A stretch of DNA of 64,000 bases from Actinomycetota bacterium (GTDB taxonomy: Bacteria > Actinomycetota > Actinomycetes > Actinomycetales > Dermatophilaceae), in the NCBI GenBank assembly GCA_020161845.1, contig JAIUNK010000014.1:1-64000 (forward strand). Direction: 5' to 3'. The notes under the pieces were generated by a model. It was not told the origin of the DNA and did not search any database. It was given only the letters and a program-made list of their open reading frames with translations. Positions 1 to 8,946 of the stretch are shown piece after piece. The first letter of the stretch is position 1. Each line of letters begins with the position of its first letter. The position numbers were made by a program, and so were the translations under genes.

Positions 1-1
1 C

Positions 2-976
<975 letters not shown>

Positions 977-1001
977 TCCGACAGTCCTGAGCGGATCGCA
1001 C

Positions 1002-1045
1002 CGCGCCGGGCCGGCCCACCGTCAACGGTGGGCCGGCCCGGCGCG
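1002..1045. terminator. Strong bidirectional hairpin terminator after atpD
   Basis: A perfect 19-bp inverted repeat (1002-1020 and 1027-1045) with a 6-nt loop GTCAAC is followed by a short T-rich stretch on the + strand. It lies between the convergent ends of atpD and the serine acetyltransferase-like gene, so it probably ends transcription from both sides. It would end the atp transcript after the beta subunit. Confidence 0.85.
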
Positions 1046-1049
1046 TTTG

Positions 1050-1631
1050 TCACATCGTGCTGGGTTTCCGCACGGGGTTGGCCGGCACACCGACGTACGT
1101 CGTATCCGGTTCGGTGTCCTTGACCACTACGGCACCAGCCCCGACCCGCGTGCCGCGCCGCACGGTGATCGGTCCGATGACCTGGGCGCCGGACCCGAGA
1201 AAGACGTCGTCCTCGACGCGGGGGCCGGGCAGGACGCGACTCATCCCGAGGGTGACGCCGTGATAGATGACCACTCGTGACCCGATGACGCAGCTGGGGT
1301 GAATGATCACCCCTCGGGCGGCGTGCGGAATCCGGACGCCGGGACCGCACACGACCTGGGTGGGCAGCTCAGCACCGATCAGCCCGCGGATCCAGATCCC
1401 GTCGAGAATCTGGACGACACGGCGGAGCACGAAAGCGCCCAATCCCCGCCGCCCACACAGCGCCTGGCCGGCGCGCCAGATCACCAGGGTGACGCGCTGC
1501 ATCGGGTAGGGATTCTTGGGAAAGTCAGCGGCCAGCAGGGTCCGCGCTTCGGCCATCGCATCGCGCACCGACGCCGTCTTGGGGGTCGACAGCGCATCCG
1601 CCGAGCGGGCACCAAAGGTGGGCCAGCGCAT
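1050..1631 (-). CDS. Serine acetyltransferase-like hexapeptide acyltransferase, EPS locus
   Basis: A 193-residue left-handed beta-helix acyltransferase of the serine O-acetyltransferase/WcaB type, probably O-acetylating a polysaccharide sugar rather than making cysteine, given its neighbours. The hexapeptide region runs from about residue 90 to the end, with AARGVIIHP, VVIYHGVTLG and the closing YVGVPANPV typical of the family. The start chosen is the ATG at 1631 because it overlaps the stop of the upstream glycosyltransferase as TGATG, implying translational coupling; the open frame extends further upstream but only as non-homologous low-complexity sequence. A close paralog lies at 12967-13545. 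The acceptor cannot be told from sequence. Confidence 0.82.
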   Translation of the reverse strand: MRWPTFGARSADALSTPKTASVRDAMAEARTLLAADFPKNPYPMQRVTLVIWRAGQALCGRRGLGAFVLRRVVQILDGIWIRGLIGAELPTQVVCGPGVRIPHAARGVIIHPSCVIGSRVVIYHGVTLGMSRVLPGPRVEDDVFLGSGAQVIGPITVRRGTRVGAGAVVVKDTEPDTTYVGVPANPVRKPSTM

Positions 1632-3112
1632 CAGGCGTCCGTGGATGTGCGATCTCGGCGGTGTCGGGACGCTGCCCGGCGGCGGGCGGCCGCGCCGAAG
1701 ACGGCGGTGGCCACCCGCATCGACGCCGCAGCCTGCGAGGTCACGGCCGCCCGCAGCGAAGAGCCCGTCGCTGGCGCGTCGCGTGGGACCGGCACGTCGG
1801 CAGGGGCGGGCACGTCGGGCAGGGCGGACGCGCTCGGGCTCGGGCTCGGGCTCGGATGAGTCGGCACCGAGGTGATGGGTCGTGGGGCGGCCTTGGCGCG
1901 TTGTTCCCGCCAGATCCGCCACAGGAAGAGGGGGTTGCCGATGACGTATCGGCGCCACATGCGTCCCGGCTCCTGGGCCAGTCGCCAGGTCCATTCCATC
2001 CCGATCTCCCGCATCCACAGGGGAGCTCGCGGGATGCGACCGGAATAGAAGTCGAAGAGCCCACCGACGCCGATGAGGACGGCCGGACGTAGCCTGGGCC
2101 GCATTCGCTCCAACCAGATCTCTTGGCGGGGGACACCCATGGCGACGAGGAGAATGCGTGCGCCGGAGGCGTTGATCCGGTCGACCACGTCATCCTCCTC
2201 ACCCCAGACATAACCGTGATGCGTGCCGACGATGCGCAGCCCGGGGTAGGTCTCGGACATCGCCCGACCCGCGGCCTCGGCCACGCCGTCACGAGCACCC
2301 AGCAGGTAGATCGGGGTGTCGGCCAAGGCCGCCCGGGCGCACAACCGGGGAAACATGTCGGTCCCGTTGACGTTCTCCAGGAGCCCGACGCCCTGCATCC
2401 TGCTCGCCAGCTTGATCCCGATCCCGTCGGGAAGCACCAGATCGGCCCGGTGCAGCACCGCGCGGTAGCCCACGTCGCGCACGGCGATGTTGAGGCAGCC
2501 CGGATTGACGAAGCAGACGAGTCGGCCGGCGCCAGGGCCGTCGTCGCGCTCCGCCTGAGTGAGGATCCAGTCCAGGGCTTGTTGCATCGTCTGGTTGGCG
2601 ATGGAGACGTCGAGCATGCGCAGGTGTTCCGGCGTCAGGGTGGCAGGGCCTCCGGAGAGGACCGAGGCCACGATCGACCGCCCGACGAGAGCGAGACCCT
2701 CGCGGGAGAGCACCGAGGGCGGCGGCGGCGCCTCCGTGGGGTCCCCGGTGGCCGCCGCGCCCGGACCGCTGTCGTAGGCAATCCCGATCTGACGCCGAAG
2801 CCGTTGGGCCGAGAACAATCCGGGCTCGGCATTGCGGCGCGGGCTCTCGGCGGGTAGGGCGCGCGCCTCGTCGGAGGTGAGTGGCCGGGGGCCGATGAAG
2901 CGCATTCGGCCGGCGACGACGGCGATGAGGTCAAGGAGGTCCGAGGTGCCGCGCTCCCCAGCGAAGGCGTAGAGCTGGAACGGTCGGCCATCACGATCCA
3001 CGACGGACCGGGAGACCAGGGTGCGCCCGGTGCGCAGCAGGGCGACGACGGCACGCACCGCGAGCGATGGAGCCGCGAGGAGAAGAACGGCGCAGGCCAG
3101 GGCTCTATCCAT
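1631..3112 (-). CDS. WecG/TagA/CpsF glycosyltransferase with degenerate N-terminal sugar-transferase domain
   Basis: A 493-residue two-part protein. Residues about 1-125 resemble a bacterial polyprenyl-phosphate hexose-1-phosphate transferase: a hydrophobic N-terminus, GRPFQLYAF and then GRMRFIGPRPL. The usual Asp-Glu pair of the LDELPQ segment reads LLDL instead, so this half looks catalytically dead. Residues about 165-430 are a WecG/TagA/CpsF (GT26) domain with FVNPGCLNIA, the LPDGIGI segment carrying the family's key Asp, VNGTDMF, and GVPRQEIWLE. It probably adds a sugar to an undecaprenyl-linked intermediate at the inner membrane face. The ATG at 3112 is preferred over one 15 codons upstream because AGAAGGGAG lies 9 nt before it. 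A proline/alanine-rich tail precedes the stop, which overlaps the next gene. Confidence 0.82.
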   Translation of the reverse strand: MDRALACAVLLLAAPSLAVRAVVALLRTGRTLVSRSVVDRDGRPFQLYAFAGERGTSDLLDLIAVVAGRMRFIGPRPLTSDEARALPAESPRRNAEPGLFSAQRLRRQIGIAYDSGPGAAATGDPTEAPPPPSVLSREGLALVGRSIVASVLSGGPATLTPEHLRMLDVSIANQTMQQALDWILTQAERDDGPGAGRLVCFVNPGCLNIAVRDVGYRAVLHRADLVLPDGIGIKLASRMQGVGLLENVNGTDMFPRLCARAALADTPIYLLGARDGVAEAAGRAMSETYPGLRIVGTHHGYVWGEEDDVVDRINASGARILLVAMGVPRQEIWLERMRPRLRPAVLIGVGGLFDFYSGRIPRAPLWMREIGMEWTWRLAQEPGRMWRRYVIGNPLFLWRIWREQRAKAAPRPITSVPTHPSPSPSPSASALPDVPAPADVPVPRDAPATGSSLRAAVTSQAAASMRVATAVFGAAARRRAASRHRRDRTSTDA

Positions 3113-3386
3113 GGCTTGGTTCTCCCTTCTGACCGTGCGGAAAGAGCGCCGGCTCAACGTGCCCAGGCGAGCGAGGGGTCAAACCCCACCGGATGTGATG
3201 TCGATCACAAGACGCTCCGAGCCTGATGGTGTCGGGGGACTCGCAGGAGCGCCAGACCCATTGTGACCCACGCGCTTTGCGCTGCCGCCGTCCGGGGTCG
3301 GCGCGTCGATACCCGATTCATGCGGTCGTCCGGCTCGCCGATGGGATGGCGAAGGGATTCACCGCATTCGCCACGGAAGGCGCGTA
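3113..3386. other. Divergent intergenic region between the WecG-type gene and the malectin-domain gene
   Basis: About 274 bp separates two divergent polysaccharide-locus genes. Apart from the CRP-type dyad and the Shine-Dalgarno sequences of both genes (AGAAGGGAG on the minus strand, GGAAGG before 3387), I see no convincing gene or hairpin here. Both divergent promoters are presumably inside it. Confidence 0.5.
3194..3209. promoter_or_regulatory. CRP/GlxR-type palindromic operator candidate
   Basis: TGTGATGTCGATCACA is an exact TGTGA-N6-TCACA dyad, the consensus of the CRP/GlxR/Rv3676 cAMP-receptor family. It sits in the divergent intergenic region, about 80 bp upstream of the WecG-type gene and about 180 bp upstream of the malectin-domain gene. 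The flanks do not extend the dyad into a hairpin, so it is more likely a protein site than a terminator. The regulator is inferred only. Confidence 0.5.
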
Positions 3387-4946
3387 ATGAGCAATTCTCC
3401 CCAGTCAGCGTTGGCTGCCGTCGCTTCCCGCCATCGCCCACGGGCGCTGACGCGCCACAGAACCCTGGTGTCGGCCCTGATCATCGCGGTCTGTGGTGGT
3501 GCGGCTCCCACCGTCTCGCGGGCGGCCGAACAGAGCTCCCCGGCGCCGTTCGTCCATCGCGCGAACGCCTCGTGGTCGCGGGTGACCGACTCCGCGGGGC
3601 ATGTCTGGGCTCCGCGGGCCGGCTTCGTCGGCGGCTCGTCCGTCACCCAGCGACTGCTCGGCACGGACGTGCGGCGCACCGTCGACGATCGGCTGTTCTC
3701 GGTGTCGACGCTCGACACCACGGGGTTCTCGATCGAGGTTCCGCGCGCCGGTGACTACCGGGTCCGGCTGCTGATGGCGGAGGGCTATTTCACGAACCCG
3801 GCCCAGCGGGTCTTCGACGTGACCGCCGAGGGAGAACCCCTGTTCTCCGCCGTCGACATCGTGGCGGCTGCAGGCCGTGGCGCCGCCTATGTTCGGTCCG
3901 GCCGGGTGGCCGTCGCCGATGGACGCCTCGACCTGAGCTTTGTCGCTCGGGTCAACAGTCCCTCCGTTGCTGCTGTTGAGGTCGTCGAGGCAACCCCGAC
4001 CGCGCTGGTCGATGATCCCGACCCCGTCGATTCGGAGTCCCTGTCCGTAGGGGTCTGGCGTCAGCGAGTCGACCGTGCCCCGTTGGACCCGGACAGCGAC
4101 GTCATCGCCGCCAACCTCCGCCAACAGGTCGTCGATCGGTGGAACGGGGTCGCGGCGTTCAACGCCTACCAGTACAACGCCTCGATCCACACGGTTCCGC
4201 CCGGCCAGCCGAGGGTGGATATCGGCTTTTGGGATTGCCAGAACAAGGGCAAGCTGCCGCCCGGTCTGCTGACCGGGATGGGTCATTATCTCAATGTCCC
4301 GGTGCCGGACAACGCCATGCCGGCAGCTGGCACCGACGGTGAGATGACGATCCACGACCCGGCCGCGGACCAGGCGTGGGAGTTCTGGAAGATGCGCCGC
4401 AACGCCGGGACCGGCGGCTGGGAGGCCTGCTGGGGCGGTCGCATCGATAACGTCTCGGCCAGCCAGGCCATCTTCGACGTACCCTACGGCGTGAGTGCCT
4501 CCGGTCTGCTCATGGGCGGCGGAGTGGTGCGGCTCGCCGACGTGCGCCGCGGCGTCATCGAGCACGCGCTCTATCTCGGTGTGGTGGATTCGCAGGCCTA
4601 TCCGGAAGTGTCCTGGCCCGCGCTGCGCGGTGACGGCAGGGTCGCCGACCTGTACGTCGTGCGCGAAGGCCAGCGGCTGCGCTTGGACCCCACCCTCGAC
4701 CTGTCGCAATACCGACTCACACCGATCGGGCGCATGGTCGCCGAGGCCGCCCAGCGATACGGCTTCATCGTGTCCGACAGCTCCGGCGCGGTCGCGGTCG
4801 CCACCGAGTCGGGAGACGTCGAGGCCGCGGTGACCGGGACCAATCCTTGGCCGGGTCTCATCGGCGGTCCCACCTACCTGGTGATGGAGAACTTCCCGTG
4901 GGAGCACATTCAGGTCGTGGCGGCGGACTACGGTCGAAGCAGGTGA
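3387..4946 (+). CDS. Secreted malectin-domain protein, paralog A of a three-member unknown family
   Basis: A 519-residue exported protein. An N-terminal signal peptide (basic region, hydrophobic LVSALIIAVCGG, cleavage near SRAAEQ, about residue 46) is followed by a malectin-like carbohydrate-binding domain at about residues 60-200 (GFVGGSS, RVFDVTAEGE, AVEVVEA). The C-terminal part, about residues 225-519, is shared with the two downstream paralogs: FNAYQYN, AGTDGEM, WEFWKM, ACWGGRID, YGVSASGL, LTPIGRMVAEAAQRYGF and a closing FPW motif. I do not recognise a named family for this shared domain. Location inside a Wzx/Wzy locus and a sugar-binding domain suggest a role on the extracellular polysaccharide (binding, processing or attachment), but no catalytic motif is evident. 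The ATG has GGAAGG 7 nt upstream. Confidence 0.8.
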   Translation: MSNSPQSALAAVASRHRPRALTRHRTLVSALIIAVCGGAAPTVSRAAEQSSPAPFVHRANASWSRVTDSAGHVWAPRAGFVGGSSVTQRLLGTDVRRTVDDRLFSVSTLDTTGFSIEVPRAGDYRVRLLMAEGYFTNPAQRVFDVTAEGEPLFSAVDIVAAAGRGAAYVRSGRVAVADGRLDLSFVARVNSPSVAAVEVVEATPTALVDDPDPVDSESLSVGVWRQRVDRAPLDPDSDVIAANLRQQVVDRWNGVAAFNAYQYNASIHTVPPGQPRVDIGFWDCQNKGKLPPGLLTGMGHYLNVPVPDNAMPAAGTDGEMTIHDPAADQAWEFWKMRRNAGTGGWEACWGGRIDNVSASQAIFDVPYGVSASGLLMGGGVVRLADVRRGVIEHALYLGVVDSQAYPEVSWPALRGDGRVADLYVVREGQRLRLDPTLDLSQYRLTPIGRMVAEAAQRYGFIVSDSSGAVAVATESGDVEAAVTGTNPWPGLIGGPTYLVMENFPWEHIQVVAADYGRSR

Positions 4947-4977
4947 TGGACTCTCAGCGCAGCGGATGCTGACGGTC

Positions 4978-5964
4978 TCACCGCAGCACCTCCTCCGACG
5001 TCCGGCCGATCCGAGCGTCGATGCGCAAGAGCCGGGCCCGCCACAGGCGAGCGGCACCGGGGATTCGCGCGATCGTGCTGGATTTGACCAGCGTCTGCGG
5101 GTCCTGGCTGGACAGGGTCGCCAAGGTGGCGTAAATGTCGCGAGCGGCCCCGATGTCGCCGCTGCGCAGCGCTTGCTGGCCCTCCAGATCCAAGAGGCGG
5201 GGAGCCTTGGTCTGCAGCCGTCGCTCAAGGAAGGCACGCTCTGCAGCGGACAACTGCGGTCCGTGTCGATCCAGCACGCCCCGCAGGATCTCCGTCTCCA
5301 CGTCGTACCCGGCGGGGTGCGTCGACTTTGCGCTGGGGCTCCATCGGTAGAGCGCATGGGCCTGCGGCTGGTAGACGATCTGCCAACCGGACAGGACGGC
5401 CCGAAGCCAGAGCTCCCAGTCTTCGCGGTAACGAAGGTGTGCGTCAAAGACTCCGACCTCCTCCAGGAGGCGCCGCGGAAAGAACGTGAAGATGGAAACC
5501 ATGTTCTTCTGGAGCATCCCGAGGCGCTGATCGGCCCGTTGGTTGAACCGCCGCCCGACCATCCGGCGGCCGTGCCCGATGCCGGCCGCGGTGAGGAGCA
5601 CGGCGTCGTTCATCACCAGTTTTCGGCCGCCGCCGGCCTCTTGGTAGGCGCGCAGACTGGTCGCCACATAGGGCGGCAACAGCACGTCGTCACTGTCGCA
5701 GAGGGCCAGGAAATCACCGGTCGCCTCGAGCAGTCCCGCATTGCGCGCTGACGCCGTGCCGCCGTTGGTGACGCGGCGATACCGGATCAGGTCGCCATAG
5801 GCGGCACAGATTTCCTGAGTTCGATCGGTCGAGCCGTCGTCGACGACGATCAATTCCACCCGGGGGTAGTCCTGGGTGAGCACCCCAGTGATGGCCGCGC
5901 CGATCGTCTCCTGCGCGTTGTACGCCGGCATGATGACGCTGACCAGCGGTTGCCGAGCTGACAT
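4978..5964 (-). CDS. Family 2 glycosyltransferase
   Basis: A 328-residue GT-A fold glycosyltransferase, presumably extending the lipid-linked repeat unit of the exopolysaccharide in the cytoplasm. It opens with PLVSVIMPAYNAQETI, then the nucleotide-binding VVDDGSTDRT and the metal-binding DSDD (DXD) motif near residue 92, and YREDWELWLRA, the usual acceptor-side EDW motif. The C-terminal ~100 residues are helical and not assigned. The ATG at 5964 is favoured over an adjacent in-frame TTG because a GGGGG run lies 6 nt upstream. It is convergent with the malectin-domain gene (31 bp between stops). Sugar specificity is unknown. Confidence 0.88.
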   Translation of the reverse strand: MSARQPLVSVIMPAYNAQETIGAAITGVLTQDYPRVELIVVDDGSTDRTQEICAAYGDLIRYRRVTNGGTASARNAGLLEATGDFLALCDSDDVLLPPYVATSLRAYQEAGGGRKLVMNDAVLLTAAGIGHGRRMVGRRFNQRADQRLGMLQKNMVSIFTFFPRRLLEEVGVFDAHLRYREDWELWLRAVLSGWQIVYQPQAHALYRWSPSAKSTHPAGYDVETEILRGVLDRHGPQLSAAERAFLERRLQTKAPRLLDLEGQQALRSGDIGAARDIYATLATLSSQDPQTLVKSSTIARIPGAARLWRARLLRIDARIGRTSEEVLR

Positions 5965-6121
5965 CAAGCCCCCATGGGTTGTCCTAGGCCGTTGGGCCGC
6001 AGTCTAACTGGGTTGTGGAGGTCGTCCTTTCGGCTCGTACACTCGAGGCCGCGGGATGCGATCGGCCCCGCGATCCACCCGCCGAGCAGTCACCATCTCG
6101 GCCGTCGAAGGGACCTCGCGC

Positions 6122-7741
6122 ATGCGCCCGGTGTCCGGTCCCCACGACAGCGTGGACGAGCATCGCGACAGCGTGGACGCCCAGGCCTCCGGTTCCGGTT
6201 CCGCGGACCGGGTGGCCCCCGGGTCGGGCCAGAAGTCGCGGGCCTCGATTCTCGTGCGGGGCAGTTCATGGCAGGTGTTGGCGCAAGTCGCGCCGTTGGT
6301 CGTGAATCTTGTGTTGACCCCCTTCGTGATCACCCGCCTCGGCGTCACCGCATACGGGTTCTTCGTCCTGACGAGCATGCTGACGCAGTTCCTCAGCCAA
6401 TTCGACGGAGGCATCGGCAGAAGCGCGCAGCGCTTCTTCATGCTGTACGCCGGGCGCAATGATCCGGTCGCCGCCACGCGGCTGCTCGTGAGCTTGCTCC
6501 TGTTGGTCCTGGGGGTGTCGATGCTCACGCTGGGCACGGCCATCGTGCTCGCCCCGTCGATCATGGTGTTCTTCCACGCCCCGCCCGATCTGTTTGCTGA
6601 TGCGGTGCTGCTCCTGCGGGTGCTGTCGGTGATCGTGGCGATCGCGTTGGCGCGCAATCTGTTCGCATCGGTGCTGTATTCCCACCAACGCTTCGCCATC
6701 ACCTCCGGCACGCTGTTGCTCGGATATCTCGTCTACGCGGTCGGCATCGTGGTCGTGCTCAACGCCGGGATGGGTCTTGCGGGACTGGCCTACGTCTTCA
6801 TCGCGCAGCAGGCCGTGGGCACCATGACGATCGTGCCGTCTGCCTGTCGCCACTTGAGCAGGCGTGGCATCGGCTTCATCAGCAGGTCGGAGCTGCGCGA
6901 GTTTCTGGGATTCACCTGGAAGGTGCAGATCTCGGGGCTGCTTGGTGCGCTGACCTTTCAGGGCGTGACGATGATCGTGGGCCGGATGGTCCCGGCGCAG
7001 CTGGCCTACTTCGCTCCGGGCGCCACCTTTGCGCAGCAACTGCGGATGCTGCCGAACAACGCGATGGTGCCGATTCAGACCATGCTGGGCCGGGCCATCG
7101 GGCACAAGGGTGCCGCAGCGGCCGTCGAGGACTACGCCGCCATTCAGCGAATGTGGGTCCCGGCGGTTTGTGGCTGGGTGGCCGTCGGGGCGCCCACGGC
7201 ATATTTCGGGGTGAACAACTGGCTGCCACTCGGCGGCGTCCTGCCCGGCCTCGTCGCCGGCACCCTGCTGTGCGCTCACCTGTTCGCGATGCTGCAGTCC
7301 GTCCTGCTGCAATGGGCGATGCTGCTGGGGCGCCCCTCCTACGAAGTGTGGGCGCAAGCTCTGAACGCGGTACTGACGCTGATCCTGTCCCCCCTGTTCA
7401 TCCGGGGGGTGGGCGCCTTCGGCGTGGCGCTCGCCCTGCTCGCCGGGCAGCTCACCGCGTTCCTGTATCTCGCCACCGCGACCCGGCGTCTCCCGGTGAG
7501 GGTGCCCTCCGTGTTCTCCGTCGTTCCCCTCGGCAGAATGCTGCTGGCAGCGGCCCTGAGCTTCGCCTGCGGCTACGGGATGGACCGGTTGTTGGCGGCC
7601 GGGTCGCCCAAACACGGGGCCTTGGCGCTGCTGGCCTGCGCCCTGGCGGCGGTGCCGGCCGCGGTCTTCTACGTCGGCACGACGATCGGCATCGCCCGGG
7701 TCCGTGACCTCATCCGACGCCGCAAGGCTGGATCAGGATGA
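6122..7741 (+). CDS. Polysaccharide flippase, Wzx/MATE-like
   Basis: A 539-residue polytopic inner-membrane protein of the polysaccharide transporter (PST/MOP) superfamily, expected to flip undecaprenyl-linked repeat units across the membrane. After a hydrophilic, Ser/Asp-rich N-terminus of about 50 residues there are roughly 12-14 hydrophobic segments, starting at VLAQVAPLVVNLVLTPF. Positions such as RLGVTAYGFF and SQFDGGIGRSAQRF fit the family. An in-frame ATG exists at 6056, but 6122 is preferred because GAAGGGA is 8 nt upstream. The 3' end overlaps the convergent downstream gene by 9 bp. Together with the Wzy-like and Wzz-like genes it completes the export core of a Wzx/Wzy-dependent pathway. 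Confidence 0.88.
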   Translation: MRPVSGPHDSVDEHRDSVDAQASGSGSADRVAPGSGQKSRASILVRGSSWQVLAQVAPLVVNLVLTPFVITRLGVTAYGFFVLTSMLTQFLSQFDGGIGRSAQRFFMLYAGRNDPVAATRLLVSLLLLVLGVSMLTLGTAIVLAPSIMVFFHAPPDLFADAVLLLRVLSVIVAIALARNLFASVLYSHQRFAITSGTLLLGYLVYAVGIVVVLNAGMGLAGLAYVFIAQQAVGTMTIVPSACRHLSRRGIGFISRSELREFLGFTWKVQISGLLGALTFQGVTMIVGRMVPAQLAYFAPGATFAQQLRMLPNNAMVPIQTMLGRAIGHKGAAAAVEDYAAIQRMWVPAVCGWVAVGAPTAYFGVNNWLPLGGVLPGLVAGTLLCAHLFAMLQSVLLQWAMLLGRPSYEVWAQALNAVLTLILSPLFIRGVGAFGVALALLAGQLTAFLYLATATRRLPVRVPSVFSVVPLGRMLLAAALSFACGYGMDRLLAAGSPKHGALALLACALAAVPAAVFYVGTTIGIARVRDLIRRRKAGSG

Positions 7742-8860
7742 CGGCTGCCCGTAGTCCTTCGGCAAGGCCTGCAGCTTGTCCCACGGAAAGCCACGGAAGA
7801 CGTTGTACGACGGGCCCTGCAGCAGCCGCTCCCAGGGATTGACCCCCGTGGCGTTCTCCGCCGGACGTCCGGACTCTGTGGCGACGCCCACCGCGCCGGA
7901 CTTGTCGCTGACGATGAAGCCGTAGCGCTGGGCCGCCTCGGCGACCATCCGTCCGATCGGTGTCAGGTGGTATCGATCCAGGTCCAGGGAGGGATCGAGG
8001 CGCAGCCGTTGACCCTCCATGGGGGCGGCCGGGTCGGTCGAATAGCCGTCCGACCGATTGGCCGGCCAGGAGTAGTTCTTCGAGTGCGCCGGGCCGACGA
8101 CCCCTAGGTACATGGCGTGGTTGATCCGTCCGTTCGCGACCTCGTCGATGCCGATGACGCCCGGCGACATGACCAGCCCTGACGCCGACACGCCGAACGG
8201 GTAGGGGAACTGCCCCTGCGCCGTGGAGACCTTGTCGAGGCGCCCGCCCCAGCAGGCCGCCCATCCGCCGGTGGCGGGGTCCTTGGCCATCTTCCAGAAC
8301 TCCCAGATCTGGTCGGACTGTGCGTCATAGATCGCCATCGCTCCGTCGGTGCCGGTGGCCGGGACGGCGTCCGCAGGCACCGGCACACCCCGGAAGTGCG
8401 CGGCCTCGGTGTAGACACCCTTCGGTGTCCACCCCAGCCGCTGGCAATCGGTCCAGCGCACGTTGACGCGGGGGGTGGCCGGCGTCACGCGGTAGAACGT
8501 GACGTTGTAGGAGTAGGCGTTGAAGGCGGCGGTGCCGCCGTAGTGCTTCTGCACTGAGGCCGCGACGTACCGCCCCACGGCCGACGAATTGGTCGCCAGC
8601 GGTGCGTCGTCCACCGTGCTGGTCCAGAAACTGTCGGGCGAGAGGTTGACCAGCGTGGAACCGGGGGCGTCCTGTGGTGCGCGGGACTTGCGGCGGGCCA
8701 GGGACCTGGTTGAGCTCTGCTGGGGGCCGGGGACGAACCGCACGGCGTTGGGCGTCGGTGCGGGGGTCGGGGTGGTCTGCGCTTGCGCTGACGTGGGGAC
8801 TGCTGTCATGGGGGCGGATACGACAAGGACAGCGCTGAGTAGCGCAACGAAGCGGGGCAT
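7733..8860 (-). CDS. Secreted protein of unknown function, paralog B
   Basis: A 375-residue exported protein with a clear signal peptide (FVALLSAVLVVSAPMTA, cleavage near SAQAQ, about residue 27) and a Pro/Thr linker to about residue 40. Residues about 75-375 match the C-terminal part of the malectin-domain protein at 3387 and nearly all of the mature protein at 8947: FNAYSYN, ATGTDGAM, IWEFWKM, ACWGGRLD, FGVSASGL, LTPIGRMVAEAAQRYGF, NPWERLLQGP, and a terminal FPW. It has no malectin domain. Family and activity are not recognised. Its 3' end overlaps the flippase gene tail to tail by 9 bp. An 86-bp gap separates it from paralog C upstream, so co-transcription is possible. Confidence 0.78.
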   Translation of the reverse strand: MPRFVALLSAVLVVSAPMTAVPTSAQAQTTPTPAPTPNAVRFVPGPQQSSTRSLARRKSRAPQDAPGSTLVNLSPDSFWTSTVDDAPLATNSSAVGRYVAASVQKHYGGTAAFNAYSYNVTFYRVTPATPRVNVRWTDCQRLGWTPKGVYTEAAHFRGVPVPADAVPATGTDGAMAIYDAQSDQIWEFWKMAKDPATGGWAACWGGRLDKVSTAQGQFPYPFGVSASGLVMSPGVIGIDEVANGRINHAMYLGVVGPAHSKNYSWPANRSDGYSTDPAAPMEGQRLRLDPSLDLDRYHLTPIGRMVAEAAQRYGFIVSDKSGAVGVATESGRPAENATGVNPWERLLQGPSYNVFRGFPWDKLQALPKDYGQPSS

Positions 8861-8946
8861 CGACTCGAGTTCCGGCGCGGGGAGGGGAACTGTTTGATGG
8901 TCGAGTCCCCATTCGTCGGTGCCGCTGCGAAGCTGAGCGGGCTACC

